DNA from: Phorcus lineatus
Lineage: Eukaryota > Mollusca > Gastropoda > Trochida > Trochidae
Reading direction: 5' to 3'
Assembly (NCBI GenBank): GCA_921293015.1
Contig: OV121089.1
Span: 39,728,520-39,792,519, forward strand
Length of the DNA: 64,000 nt
This document shows positions 1 through 13,509 of the stretch, in pieces. The notes under the pieces are model-generated. The model was not told the origin of the DNA, did no database searches, and was given only the letters and a program-made list of their open reading frames with translations. Position numbers and translations under genes: made by a program. Position 1 is the stretch's first letter; every line of letters begins with the position of its first letter.

Positions 1-1566
1 TTATCTGCATTACTCTTTAGTCTTAAGCTGTGGTATAAAATGTGGACAGTCGCATCTCTTTTGGTTGATGTATGCTTTTCTGTTTAAGAAATGAGGCTTT
101 TTTTTCAATCTGTGGACCCCTAAAATTGTCAGTGTTAAATTGGTAAAATATTTGTTTGAAAATAGTATTGCAATCTTGATCTCTGAAGAACCGTGTTGTC
201 AATCCTATATTTTATTGTTTTAGGGGAACATGTTCCTGTATATTTTTGTACTCACTGTTGTCACTTTTCACCCTTTAGGCTTGTGCATTAAATTTCAATA
301 CTTATTTGTAACAATTTATAAATGAAATTTTCCTGACTTCCTAACTTGATCGATCTTCAAAAAATCAATGATTTATTAGCTGGGTCATCATCCTCTTGTT
401 TCCATGTAAAAAGGTATCCTGAAAATGGATGCTTGTGGATAAAAATTATGAATAAACCCAAGCGATTTGAAAAATAAAAACCCCTGGGTCATTTAAACAC
501 ATTTAGAAGTTTTTGGGTCTTTGTGAAACAAGAGGCCAAGGTTATAATATTTGATTGAGTTTCTAATTATGCACTGGTTAAATGATAATCTGGATACATC
601 TGTTTGAGCGAGCCACATCACCTGAACTATCCCTAAAACATTGGTCATTCATCATTGTATATGTTGATCACTTCCTACATTATGTAACCATGGTGACTGG
701 ATAGTGTGATCATGTGACGTGATATATACGTGATAAGGGGCCTGTGTGGAGCTGGCTGGCCGCGGTGACATAATGAGAGCTATAGACGACTGACCTAGTG
801 ATGAGTGGAAGGTGTAATGGACAACTCTCGGATCAATATCGGATCAGCTAGGAATGCTTGGACTGTCAGTGTGCGAAGTAGACATGGTGTCGTCCACTTG
901 ATGGAATTATAAAAACTACCTTATCGCAATGTTCAGCAGCTGTGGAGGTTTGTTGGTTGAGTTGTAGCTTGAATACATTTGTGTATGGGTCAGAGCTGCT
1001 TATGAGATGTTGATGTAATCAAATGATCACCTGGCTGTCTGGCTTGCATATGTTTATATATGACTTTAATGGATCGTATCTTGATTGTCCTTTGCATAAG
1101 GTATTAAATTTTTAGAATATCTAAAATGATAAAATCGTTGAGTGGCAGCTAACAGGAAGAGAGGCTACTTGTTTTGATGTCCTTATGGAAATACTGAATT
1201 ATTGAGGAAATTGTCTTTTCGGTTATAAGATCTAAGCGTGGCATTCAAGTTTTACTCAGCATTTTAGGGTGAATATTCTTTTCTTAATTTTTCAAGATTT
1301 TCAGAATTGTTTTTATTGGTTATTCTTTTGATATTGCAATAATTTGAATTTTGTTTGCATACTCACATTGAAGAAACAAGGTAATTTTCATTTTGATATC
1401 CCAATTTTTCTGTAGTTAAATGTTTATTCTTGATTTTATGATGTCATTGTTAAATGGTTGTAGGTTTATGGTCTGAGTTATTGTTGTTGCACACACAATT
1501 TGTCAAAATGAATAATAAAATATTCTGGCAATTCTGACAAATAGGATTTGCTTGACACAAAATTGC
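1..1566. other. Non-coding sequence upstream of the first recognisable exon
   Basis: No coding region is supported here. Most of it is AT-rich. The stretch from about 730 to 960 is visibly richer in G and C than its surroundings and contains several ATG triplets. It could hold a promoter or first non-coding exon of the cytospin gene, but I see no convincing donor site. The exon at 7398 begins with an acceptor, so a first exon must lie somewhere upstream, either here, further down to 7397, or outside the window. Confidence 0.4.
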
Positions 1567-1880
1567 AATGTCTATAGCACAATGGTTAGGGTATTCGGCT
1601 TCGGATCAAGAGATCTGGGATTCAAATCTCCCCAGGTGCTTGGCAACTTTGTCTGCAATAGAGAACTATTCTACATACGGTGAGGTTTGGGTGCAATGCT
1701 ACACTAATCAGCCCAAGACCACCCATAGTTTCCGAGTTCCTGCCAATGCTCGAAGGTTTCGCGACATTGAATAGCCACAATACTGTTGAAGGCTTTCTCT
1801 TTGTCATAATACAAGCAGCAGTGATATAAGTGAAATACTCTTGAAAGCAGCACTAAGCACCAAATCAACTCGCCTCTCTT
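1567..1880 (+). repeat. tRNA-derived SINE, near full-length copy
   Basis: The head looks like a tRNA-type RNA polymerase III promoter, with an A box TAGCACAATGG at 1575-1585 and a B-box-like GGGATTCAAATC at 1617-1628. The body (about 1680-1860) is shared with the copies at 13510-13704 and, in reverse, 61919-62241. Shared blocks include GCAATGCT, ACCACCCATRGTT, AGCCACAAT and GATATAAGTGAAATA. The copy ends near 1876 in a short CGCCTC-type tail that matches the CACCT tail of the other copies. The 68-codon ORF across it is a by-product of the repeat. Confidence 0.8.
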
Positions 1881-2292
1881 TCTCTGTCCTCGGCAGTAGA
1901 CCTTTGAAAGGCCATTTTTTCCATTCTTTCCCGTCCAACATTTCCTTGATATATGAATGAATCTTTGTCGTACAATTGTGTTAGCTTTGATAAATGTTAT
2001 GCAAATGGAAATCAAGTTTTTTTACCGTCAGTTCTATTGATTTCTACTTCAGGGAATAATTAAAAATTAATATAGCATCAAACTGACTATTGTTTGAGGA
2101 GAAATAGCTTGATCCTGGTACTGGGTGAGAGACATTACTGAAAAACCTATGCGACTACACTTTGTAAACTTAAATTTAAGTTTGATATCACCCAGACTGG
2201 TAAAGAGTCAATTTGACCTCATGAAAAGATTGAATGGATTGAGAATTCCTAAACTGTCATCCTAATAAGATCAGTTGCTGTCTGATATCATG

Positions 2293-3499
2293 CAGTGTTC
2301 TGCCGAGGCCGCGCCCTTGCGCCATTCCCGCAATAAATTCACAATTGACGCAATGATTTTAAAGTAAGCGGGTCAATGGGCGCGTTAAAATGTATCTAAT
2401 ATTGATTTATGATCATTAAAATTAAATGTCAATTCATGTCTTTCTATATATGAATTCACTTCGTATTTGGATCGGTAAAGAGCGCCCGTAACAACACTTC
2501 GACCGACTTATTCTATAACATTTGATTTCATTGGACGTTGATAAGCTTCCGTTCACTATTGCACCAATCACGATTGGCCATACATTATTTATGCAAGGGA
2601 AGTAACTCTAATCACTCGCGAATCGGGCGTGAACAAGCAGACGCTTTTCGCGATGGTTCAAAGAAATGAGATAAGTTATCAAATTTTATGTGTATAAGAA
2701 ACAGAAAATACTTATGCCTAAATATTCATCACGTATTCGTAGACTTTAATTGTATGGAATTTACTATTTTGATTTATTTTTAATACAGAAACGAATCGAT
2801 AATCATTGACATTGCCAACTTCTCAGACGCGAATCCAGATTAATATTTCGTTTTGTTTTACTATTTCCTTCAATCGTGTTACTTATTTATGTCAACAAAG
2901 ACAAATGATAAAATATCTTTCACTTTTTTTATGTTCAAAGATGACCCACTGACATTCTAATAAAACATTTTTTCAATTTATATCTTATTATTTTCTTCAC
3001 ACGAGTTGCTTATCATTTTTCCACATTAAACATGTCTCGGTGTAATCTTGATTAAATATCTTTTATAATTCACAGAAATTAATCAATTTTATAATGGAAA
3101 ATAAATGGCTGGGTGAAGACTCAATATCCAGACTATAATATAAGACTCACTATCATTTTGGTTTTTCTTTTTTGGGGGACATGAATGTTTTTAAAATCAA
3201 CTAAAGAACATCTTGCTATATTCTTATTTTTAGATGAAACATAGAGATGTGTTAGCTGCAAACAAATAGGTTATATTTCTTATATAATTTTGAAGATTTT
3301 GAACTCATAATGTACACAATGCATGCACATAATGTATATACAAACAAAAGAAATAATTTTATGATTTTAATGCGATTTTAATTTAATAAAAAATAAAGGC
3401 TTGAAACTGACTTGACCCCTACCCAATAAAAATTGACCCCAACTTTTTTCTGAAGTGGGGCCATTGGCCCCAAGTTTTGAAATGCTTGGCAGAACACTG
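2293..3499. mobile_element. hAT-like non-autonomous DNA transposon
   Basis: The element begins CAGTGTTCTGCC at 2293 and ends with the exact reverse complement, GGCAGAACACTG, at 3488-3499. CAGTG termini with short inverted repeats are typical of hAT elements. The flanks (ATATCATG left, ATGATATG right) agree at 5 of 8 bases, so the 8-bp target duplication expected for hAT is at best decayed. There is no transposase ORF inside the 1207 bp, so it would have depended on an enzyme supplied from elsewhere. Assignment to hAT rests on the ends alone. Confidence 0.65.
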
Positions 3500-6400
3500 A
3501 TGATATGTAGCTTACCTAGATCAGGCTTACCAGACATAACTGCAAGACTGGAGCACCAATTTATGTTTCAGCGTTTATTGAATATAATTTTGTCCCTCTT
3601 TCAATGTTTGATATACAATTTCCACGTTTTATTTTGCCATATGGAAATTTTGTCTGGTAAGGCTAAAGATATGAATGAAGCTGTGTTTTCTGTTTAAATA
3701 GTCCTACTGATGATTGAGACTATAATCATATTCTTCCTGTCAATATTTGTCATTGATTTTATTATGGTTGTACGAAATACTTTGTCCAAGTATTTTGCTC
3801 AAGATCCAGAGTTCATTCAAGTACCATGTTTGAGTAAATGGTTTATCTCAATTGAATAATTCATCCAATGAATTGAAAATCAAGGTTACTTCCATAATAG
3901 TAAAGATGGACCATACACAATGATATCACATTTATATGAAGTAAAGTACAAAAAGACGTCTACGTTTGTAACTTGCATGTTAAAAACTGAGCCATTGTAA
4001 ATAGTCAACGTGGTATCTGCATAACTCCACATAATCATAAAAGGACTGAACCAGAAGTTAAGTGTAGATCAAGTCTCGTTATTATTTGAACTTTATATTC
4101 TTACATGAAGCAAACTTTGTACATTTTAAGACTCATCAATGGTGCTACATAAACAAATCTTATAACGTTATAATCCAATCAAGAAGGGTTCATGTTTCAT
4201 AGGATAAAAAAAAAAAAGTCCGGAGACCTTTCCCCTGCGTGAAATCACTGGATTGTAATGAGAATTATGCAAAGTAAGTGATTAAACCTCTGAGTTCAAT
4301 AGATTCTATACAACTTGCAAACCTATTGAAAGGATGAAGTTCAAAGACTGTGAAATAATCCTAAGAGGAGGCAAGCCCAAAGGAGGTATCACCATATATT
4401 TGAATGTCTGAATGACAGAAAAACTTCAAAAATGTTCCATCCCCAACCAAAAGTCAACATGTCTGGGCCATCTGAGGGGCCTTATTTCATATGCTGCTGT
4501 AAAACTTCAGGACATTCCAGAAGAGTCTCCAGAATCAGACAGGCAGAATGGATAGAATCAAACCTCCAGTGGACTCACATCCTACATCAAGTATGTTGTA
4601 CATTCCTGGCCATGCATGGGTGGACACTGACAGGTAGATGGGATGTAGGGCCAGTGGATATACATGTACAGTGGTAGTCTATCGGAGGATACATCTTGTC
4701 TATTGCATGTCACTTTCATCCCCTGATGGATGTTCTTGTGCTATCCCAGACAAACAAGACCTGACCTAGCATGTACATTTCATGGAAACCTTCACATGTG
4801 CAGAAGGATTCAACTCAGGAGACGAGGTAAAGGATGGAAAATGAATCTTTTATAGACAGGTGGTCAGTTTTTGTTCCACCCTAGTCCATGCTTACATGGT
4901 TTGTGGATAGCTGCTAATAAGAAACCTTAATATTTTATGGATTTTAAATTTCAACTATAAAAAGGTCAACATTTTCTAACTCTTTTACGAGATTTCACTG
5001 TCATTTTCTTCTATTCAGTATTGGCAAGCAAGTTGTTCAGTTCCAACATAACCATCATTGGGTTGCATTGTTGAACACACATATATTACCTAATTTATTC
5101 TTTTCCCTTTTGTGCTGCCATTTAAATGTTTGTACGAGATTTGTATTGATTTCATTGAAGATTTGAACCACTATGAATTATTTGATTTCTTTAGATTAAG
5201 ATATGGTTTCAAATCATTTTAAGGTTTTTCTTATTTCAACTTTACCTGGATTAACATTATTTTACCTCAATGATGATTGGATATCAAACTGATAACTCAT
5301 GAATATATTGCCAATAACATTTCTAATCGCCTTATTGATTTCAATTCTGTGGTTCTGTACTAGCTGGAGAGACTTCAGGGATTGAGGTTTGAGTTCAGTT
5401 GGGATGATGTAATCTGTATTGATCCCGTGGGAACGACAGGTGAATTTAGTACACAAACAGGGTAATTGTATTTATCAGTTGAGGAGGCTTGTGTATACAG
5501 AGGTGCGTGTGGAATATTCATGGTTATCAAGACTTTGCATTCGTTCAAAGTAATGTTTTCTTAGGATTTTACACAGCTCATAATAGTATATATACATATA
5601 TATACTTTGATTGTCCTAAAAGGCCCTGCTGCGTTTTTTCCTAGGGAATTATAAACAGGATAATAATGTTTCCAAATTATGTTTATTTGTAAATCCATTT
5701 CTTTGAGGTGAATGTTTTTGCTAGGTATGTGATAACTAAATCAGTGATTCTTCAATATGATAATCAGGTTGAATGAATAAATGTTAAACTCTTGCCTGGT
5801 TATAATCCTGGAACAGTGTGTATACTGAAAATTCACTGTTTTCAGGACATATTAATTTTTGTATAATATTCAATGATCTGGACTGCAGATATTTTGGTTT
5901 TAATGATTCAGGAATGATAACCTTGAAGAAAATTTTTGGTAACCAAAATATATTTTCACTTCCATGTGTCCTGTTTTTAAAATGTACCAGAGTTGAAGCA
6001 GCATGTGAATAAATTAGTACTTATGGAGGACAGTTTCTGTATTAAGAGCAAAGTGTTCAATGTATTGAATTCGTATTCAAATGATAAAAACTGTCCTGAG
6101 GTCAAGTTAAATTCCCTTTTTTTAATCAGTTACTATATATGGAATGGCTTGAATACTGAAAGAAACTATGATCACCTTTCATCATTTATGATCTTTTAGA
6201 AGCCCTTACGCTGTTGCGCTAACTGATCAAGGGTGAGATACCCATGAACCATGACAACTACCAGCCTGCTAACCTTCAACCAGCTAGCAGATACCATATA
6301 AAGAGTATCAAGGATGAATTTGTGATAATATTGTTGTACCCAACCTAGAAAAACTCACAGAGGAGGCACCATTGCTGCGTATTATATCTGAATGCAAGAC

Positions 6401-7397
6401 TTGAATATTTATAAGTAATTTCAATCTGATTGATGTTTGGGAATATTTATATATGAACATTTAACCTTGTACACTTTTGCACACAATTAAATAAAGTCTC
6501 CTGTAAAGATTATTTGTTGATATTTTTGTGAACCTTATTAACAGGGTTAAGGCAGATTTGCAAACTTATGAAGGCGCTTTAAATTCTACTTGGGTGTGGA
6601 GTCCATGGTTGCTGAATATTTAAAGTGAAGAAGCAGACGTACACTTGAATCCAGCAACATTTGTTGTATTTCCATTTTACATCCCAGGCTCAGTAGTTCT
6701 CCATTATTTGTCATTCAAAACCTGTTCACAATTTAACTCTTTGCCCAGCTGCAGCAATTTAAAAAGGAATAACTTGAAAAAGGTCAAAATCGATCAACAT
6801 AGAAGCTTAAAATTTTATGTTTGTTGCATGATGGCTGAAGGCGGTCAAATTGTTCTTGACCGCCTTTAAATATGGGCGTTGCAGGGTATGCAATCTTCTT
6901 TTGACTCTTTTTGTCATAAAAATATTGTTGGGAAAGGGGCGTCACTCTCTAAAACTATCAAGGTGCAGGGTTCAAGGGCTTTGATAATTTTTCAATGTTA
7001 TCATTAACAAGCTGAATTTCATGTCTCTAGGACCATAAATAAGTGACAATAATGAATTTTGAGTATATTTCATGTGCTTAAACCCACAGCAGTGTATGAA
7101 ATATGACCTGTCCTCAAGCCCATAATCAGGTTATCCCAGGGCTGGGCGGGTAAATTGTGGAGATATTTCTTAGGTATTTTTGGACTGGTTACCTTTCTGG
7201 CTTATTTCATATGTTGCCTAATATGGATCTGCCTTCCCTACACTTACCTTTTACACTTTAATCATATTCGAGAAATATGGCTCTTAAAATTTATTTTATT
7301 TGAAACTCTCTTGGGGGGTTAGGGGTTTACGCCTCTTGATCTCCCAATGTGATTTTTGTCAATAATAATTAACAATATTTTTGTTTTTCACTTTCAG
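3500..7397. other. Gene-free stretch, probably intronic or upstream of cytospin
   Basis: The only ORFs are short, without family resemblance and without matching splice sites. Apart from an AT-rich near-palindrome at 5588-5602, an A run at 4206-4217 and general AT-richness, I see no named feature. It may be the intron before the 5' exon at 7398. Confidence 0.5.
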
Positions 7398-7512
7398 TTC
7401 TGATGAGTAAAGCCATCACTGGGTGAAGTATGGTCAGAGAAGAGTCCAGAACTAGGAGCGAGCACCCAGCAGAGGCTTCTGTAGGACAGCCTGTTTAACC
7501 AACTCAACTCAG
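7398..7512 (+). other. Probable non-coding 5' UTR exon of the cytospin gene
   Basis: A pyrimidine-rich tract ending TTTTTCACTTTCAG precedes 7398, and the strong donor CTCAG/GTGAGT follows 7512. This gives a 115-bp exon with good signals at both ends. Its reading frame cannot extend the cytospin ORF, because the frame that would join the large exon in phase 0 is stopped by a TAG and has no later ATG. It would therefore be 5' UTR. It holds two short upstream ORFs, at 7403-7426 (7 codons) and 7430-7498 (22 codons). Assignment to cytospin is by position, since no other + strand gene lies between here and 34674. It is not proven without transcript data. Confidence 0.5.
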
Positions 7513-8240
7513 GTGAGTCCTCAGTAACATAACATGTCAGCAATCTATCTACCTTGTAGAAGATTATTTATTGGTTTTTGTAAATGTCTATGACATGCTA
7601 TATCTGATTAGTCCTGTCACATTATTGTAAACAGTCACAAAGAAATTTGAATGAGACAATAGTTAGGAGTTACCTCCCTTACATTATTCTCCGTCTTCTT
7701 TGTATCTAGATGATACACTAAGCTGTAAAATGCAAGCACGAGAATGTCAACACATTACAGAGTCAAATCAGGTGTTTTGCTTTTATTTTGTAACCTAATT
7801 TTCTTATTCAGACATTGTCAGCCAAGCAATTACGTTTCCACAGGCACATGAAAACTTCTCAAAATACATAATGCATGTTTGCACAGATTTGAATGAAAAT
7901 GTTGCTAGTAGGGTGTGATGCGTGAATAAGGTTGCTTTCACAGAATATTCAAGTTGATAAAAGATTCAGATTCAACAGAGCGAATAAGTAAATTCTGGCT
8001 TTTGAAGGGAATAGGTTTGTTGACATTGCCTTGGGGCTTTAGTTGTAGGTCTTGTGCTTTCGGTAATAGAGATGATGAACTTTTAACATTCCTATATAAT
8101 TGCTTAGCTTTCAAAGTCAGGGATCACTGTCAATTTGGAAATGATGTTGTCATTGTTATTATTGTGTTTAGTCTTCTAAGGCCAAGTGTAATTATGTAGT
8201 GGGTTATGTTTCAATACCTGATGTCTCTATAGACTTGTAA

Positions 8241-8346
8241 TAACAGTAGTCGACTGCATGAACGATTTATTTTCATAACAGCGGTCGACTCTATGAAAGA
8301 TTTATTTTCATAACAGCATTCAACTCAATGAAAGGATTTATTTTTT
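8241..8346. repeat. Three-copy 35-bp tandem repeat
   Basis: Units begin at 8241, 8276 and 8311, each with TAACAG, a (T)CGACT or CAACT core, then ATGAA and GATTTATTTT. The third copy is the most diverged. It is a short local minisatellite in the cytospin 5' intron region. Confidence 0.8.
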
Positions 8347-10002
8347 CAGGTCTTTTCAAGCTTGAGATTATCATGATAATTGCATTTTCATTGAAGTAGA
8401 GAGGATGTGTGGTGTCTTTTCTCTATTGACATGGCATGTCTGCATAGAAAATGATAACAGTGATTTTATGTTGAATTATAAAGGGAAAAGAAAGAAACAT
8501 GTCATTGAAACATAACTTACACATCAGTTCATATGTGAAATGTTGGTTATTCAAGTAAAAATAAACAATGTGGAAAAACCTGCATGTCATTGTAACCTCG
8601 GTATTCTTTGAAGGCTTCCAAATTATTTTAGCTTAAATGTTTTGATAACTCTTTGAAAGAATTAAGGTTAGTGTCTATCTTTCACAGAAATTACATTTTC
8701 TAAAAAAAATTCAAATCTCATTTATCAAAGATTTCACTTAACCCTCTGACTGCAGAACTGATATTAAGTATTAGGATAAGAGTGAGAGGATTCATTTCCT
8801 CATTTTCTTGTTTTAATGATGTCATAAAAAAGGTATTTTTGTTTTTATGATATCACGCTCTCAACCACAAAGGTCACCAGAAATACATTAGCATCTAGAT
8901 TCATATTTCATATTTCATCAGTTGGCATTTATTCTCCTTTAATGGGAACCAAGGAATGTGTTTCGCACTGTAAAATTTGTGCTTGCTGATAACAATATTA
9001 GATATTTCCTGTTGCCTCTGTCACTTGCTTGAGACATTTACTTTAAAAGCTGGCCATGTTTATCATACACAAGGTCTAGGTTTGCAGGGAAAAGAAACTT
9101 TGCTGACTTTGCTAGGAGCAAAATTTGATATGATTTTATTCCAACAACACAATATTGCCTCACCTGTTTGAAAGGTCAGATGAACTCTGAAGTGTGTGTA
9201 GCGTCCAAAATGGGAGCAAAGCATCCAATAGTACAGTACGTGGGCCTTTTCTAATGTGCGATGACCAAACATTACATTTCATCTTGACCATGGCAACAAA
9301 TCAGGGATTTGAATTTTCTGGATGAATTTCTACAATATAGAATCTATGTAAACATTGTATCATAATAAAAAATGATTGTAGTGTCCTGAAACTTGGTTTA
9401 GCTTGGTAATGGGCAAGTTTACTGATCAATATGGCAAGTGAAGTCAATGTTAACACTTGCCCTGTCAAAAATAAACATTTATGAAAATCATACATCCGAA
9501 ATTTGATTGCGGTTCATCTAGTTTTATGGTCATATTTTCATTTTTAGCATGTCAATTACTGATGTCAACTTGACCAATGGTGATTGTAACGTTTAAGTGT
9601 TTTATGGTTATTGTTGGAATATTGTCAAAATATTTTAGTAATTACTGTGATATGAAAAATATATTTAGATGATTCCTTAACATGTGTAAAAAATGTAACT
9701 GCAAAGTTAATTCCCCGAATGTAAACAGATATGAAGTAGGAACTTGCTTCCTCACAAGGATAGTGACCTTAAAAAGAACCTTTCAATCCTGAGAAACCAG
9801 AAACAAATATATTTACAGGCCTTTTTATAGGCTCACAAGGGTGAAAGGGTTGAAGCAGGGCTTCTAGACTTATACAGAGTCTCTCAGACAATGATAATTG
9901 GTTATCATCCTGAGCCAAATTATAAAGTGGGTTTGGCAAGTCTATATTGCCTTACTTTGAAATTGATGTTTGTTCAGGCTCCTTGTTTGTTTGATTTTAT
10001 TT

Positions 10003-10140
10003 CAAACATGCATAAGCGCTGGAGTTATGTGCTAGCATTGTGCCCATAGTGCTTTGTTGTAGTACAAGCCATGGTTCACCAGTTCCAGTGGTGCTTGTAG
10101 GTTTCCTCTCAACGCCTGACGTTGCAGACTTTCTCCCTAA
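10003..10140 (+). repeat. Degenerate fragment of the SINE body
   Basis: The order GTAGTACAAGCCATGGTTC, then a TTCCAG block, CTTGTAGGTTTC and ACTTTCTCCCT follows the body of the SINE at 13510-13704 (GCAGTACCACCCATGGTTCG, CGCAGGTTTCACC, GGCTTTCTCCCT). It is an older, truncated and diverged copy, immediately upstream of the Tigger-type element. Confidence 0.5.
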
Positions 10141-10154
10141 TATATAACTCTTTA

Positions 10155-10330
10155 CAGTCAAACGTTGCTTACCCGGACCCAGGATAACCGGAAACCTTGC
10201 TATCCGGACAATTTCACAGTGAAACAAATATTTTTCTAAGAAAATGTACTCACTTATCCTAACCTCGTGCTCCCAGATCCGGACGATTTTCACATGTAAC
10301 CAAATCGTCCGGATAAACGAGGTTCGACTG
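10155..10330. mobile_element. Tigger/pogo-type MITE (Tc1/mariner superfamily)
   Basis: The left end reads CAGTCAAACGTTGCTTACC and the right end, in reverse complement, CAGTCGAACCTCGTTTATCC, both followed by GGAC. These resemble the conserved pogo/Tigger inverted repeats. TA dinucleotides flank both sides (10153-10154 and 10331-10332), which is the target duplication expected of this superfamily. At 176 bp with no ORF it is a non-autonomous miniature element. Extra CCGGA-containing segments inside may be internal inverted repeats. Confidence 0.85.
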
Positions 10331-13142
10331 TATATAATAATATAAGTTAACTGATATCAGCTGCGTTGACTCCTTATCCTGTGTTCTCCCATCTAGAGAA
10401 AAGTATAAGGAGACTGTAAGAAAGTCTAATGGGTCTCTGATATTTGCTATATTGACTCTGTAGCCAGCAGAATTTGCTGTGTGTTTGTAGTATTTAGATC
10501 CCAAACCTTCCCCCTGATGTTGTCACCAGCCCTGTCATACATGTAGCCACTTCTGTACACAGGGAGCATAAACTAACATCTTCATTTGGGACATTGTGTC
10601 TTGAAAATTACTTTTATTGGCCGCATTCAGATGGAAGTGATGTGACAGCACTTTCTTTGTTGGAACGTGCACATATATTTGATATAAGTAGAATGTTACA
10701 ATCTTATGTCTTCAAATTTTCAAAATGTTTAACCTTGAGTATGGTTCTGCTTATGTAATGAATGTTATGAGGAAATGATATTTTATAAGTTAATGATCTC
10801 ATCAATGATTTATTTCTATGTTATCTAATTTCCATCCCGTCAGGTTGATGAGTGGCAGCGATCTCTATTGCAACCATATGATTTTATTTTTAACTCAACC
10901 TTTTTGAAGAAGTTTATTTTCATCTTAGGTTAAGAATTGGTTTGATTAAGATTGATTTTGATTTGATATGGGTTTTTTTTTGGTTGTATTTTAAGTTTAG
11001 GGATTTACGTTTAGCAGAACTATTTTCAGATGACAGGTGAACAATGGCTTATTTACCCAGATTTATATTTTTCATTAAGTCTTTCACAGTTTGACAGAGA
11101 AGAAGTAGCTTCAGGGTTTAATTACTCTGCAATTCTTGCTGTCATTTGATGAGATTTGTGTAGAAAAAAACTGCAAGAGCTCTTGTTTTTATACTGAAAA
11201 ATATTTTCTGCAGAGTTTACAACTTTCAATATTATAATATTTCATTCTATAAGTCAGATTTATTTGGTTGTCATCAATGTACTCAGTTTCATCTGATTTA
11301 CCATTTTGATTGTTGTATTATCTAAAAATTCTCTCATAGTTCCAATTTCATGGAACTTTATCTTGACTTGCACAGCAATGTTGGCTACTGATTGGCCAAA
11401 AGCGGTCACGTCTTTAGTGAGAAAGATAACGTTCTACTGAATGTAATTTTTGTTTTGAAATCTAGCTGATGATTTTCACAATTTTGTAATCTATCACAAA
11501 CAAGCTGCTGTAATACAACAGCTGTCACCAAGGGGTGCTGAGTCGGGAAATTTGATCCTCAAATTATGAAGCAAGATTCAAAAGATTATGCACTCTTTCT
11601 TTGAAGACCATTGGAGCTTTATAAGGTTGTTGCATGTCAAGAAATGTGTGAGTGAAATTATGTGACCTCATGCCTTTGTGTGAAGTTGCTGTGTCAGTTT
11701 TCTCTTTATGAACATCATGACTTTACTGTGTGTCTGTGTGCAGTGAAAACATAAACCTAGGGACAGCTTTCAATGTGACTCTGGTCGTGACAAAATTCAT
11801 GTCAAACATATTATGAGCTTAAGATATTTCAGCCTAAGGGATTATTTTGAAATTCATACAACCGGCCACATAAGCTGCATATAGCAGGACAAGGGTTAAA
11901 GTGAGAAGTGCTAGGAGGTCGGAATATTTTTACACATACATTGTGTTAACTGACAAGACTGGAAAAGTAGTCAGAAGCTTATGGCAAGAATGTTACACAA
12001 GATTGAATATTTTACCTTATAAGTATGGTGAAATATTCTTATTCAGCAGTGTAATGTGATTACAGCATGAGGAGGCTTTAATGTTACGAGGACTGACTGA
12101 AGGTTAAGGAAAATAACTTTCATGGACTGATTAGCTCTTGTATGTTAGAGAGAGAGGTTGTGAGTGGGAAACATACAAGAAGAATACGTTATCAGCACTA
12201 CTACTGAAAATGTCCATGTAGTGGAAAACAATCTCAAAGCACTAGTTGAAGGGTTAAATGAAGCCGGTCACAAGCACTGATTAGATAGTCACAGTAAGCA
12301 CCCTTACAATGACTGAATATTGATCGTGGACTTCATAATATTTGAGCAGTCTGGAACAAATGACACGGCATCACAAGGGTTAAAGTGAGGACAGTTACAA
12401 GGTGTGAATACTAATAAGGATGAACCCTGGCCGACAGGGACAGGCAGCGAGGACAATGCATCATTTAGATTTTATGCACTGTCATTATTTTAAGGATGGT
12501 AAACTGTGAGAAACACCTCAAGCTGGCCTCAGGATAGATTGGTATTGAGCCACTCTGTGCTATTATTAGCTTTCACTTGGATTTTTGTCCTATTGATCTG
12601 TAAGACATTGAGATGAAATGACGTTTCAGCTGAATGGCTGAGTAGTAAAAGTGTGTCTTGGAGCTAAAACAGCTATCACTCCATTTGATCTTCCCTCCGT
12701 TTTGTGGCAAGGTTCGAGTCATTATCAACACATTCACAGCGGTGTGACTGTCCGTCCTCTGAGTGACAGATTCTGATTACGATGCACTGACTCATCGGTC
12801 CAGTTTTGTTTTGGAATTTTCTCATTATCCCCGATGACAGGTCCCATCAAACTGTCCTGATCCCATGTCGTCCAAATATCACTGGACACATAGTTTAGCT
12901 GTTGCACCTATCATAACTGAAACCGGAATGCATGGATTATTTTTCTGCCCCAAACTGTGGTAGGCGTCAATGTGTGGAGGAAACAGCTTCTTGTATGGAT
13001 CTTCCCTTGGCAAAGTGCTCTGTGTGATTATCAAGTAGACTTGAGCCAAATTCCTTCACAGGAGATTTACTTTAATCAAGTCAGACTTTGCCTAACATTG
13101 GATACACATAGTTAAGTTAGCATAGCACAAGTCTTCAAGGAA

Positions 13143-13188
13143 ATGGAAGAGGTTTTAAAGATGGCCTGTACTGAAGGTCTTGACAGTG
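13143..13188 (+). other. Weak candidate alternative first exon
   Basis: An ATG in fair context at 13143, with a second in the same frame at 13161, opens 15 codons plus one base (starting MEEVLKMACT) and runs into a GTGAGT donor at 13189. The preceding 700 bp is less AT-rich than the rest of the intron. The phase does not fit the large cytospin exon: joined there, the frame would stop after about 25 codons. If real, it would be a 5' UTR exon with an upstream ORF. Evidence is slight. Confidence 0.2.
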
Positions 13189-13509
13189 GTGAGTTAAAAT
13201 CTAATACTTTGCATTTTAAGATACTATTGGTCTTAGTTCTGACTTATAAACTGGGATTTTGTCAAGGTTTGCTGTTTTACCTTGATTGAAGTTAAGTAAG
13301 GAATACTTTACTCAAATATTTAAGATAAACGTCTAAATGTAGATAAGTTATTTCATATTTGACCATAATGAGTTTTTTGGGTTAATGTGAGGGGAGAATC
13401 AAAGGAACTAAACATAATGAATATGTTCTTAGAAAAAAACAAGCTAAGCTAATGACAACTTGCTGACATCCAGTTCCTGCAATGATTACATTATATTCTG
13501 TGCTCGATG

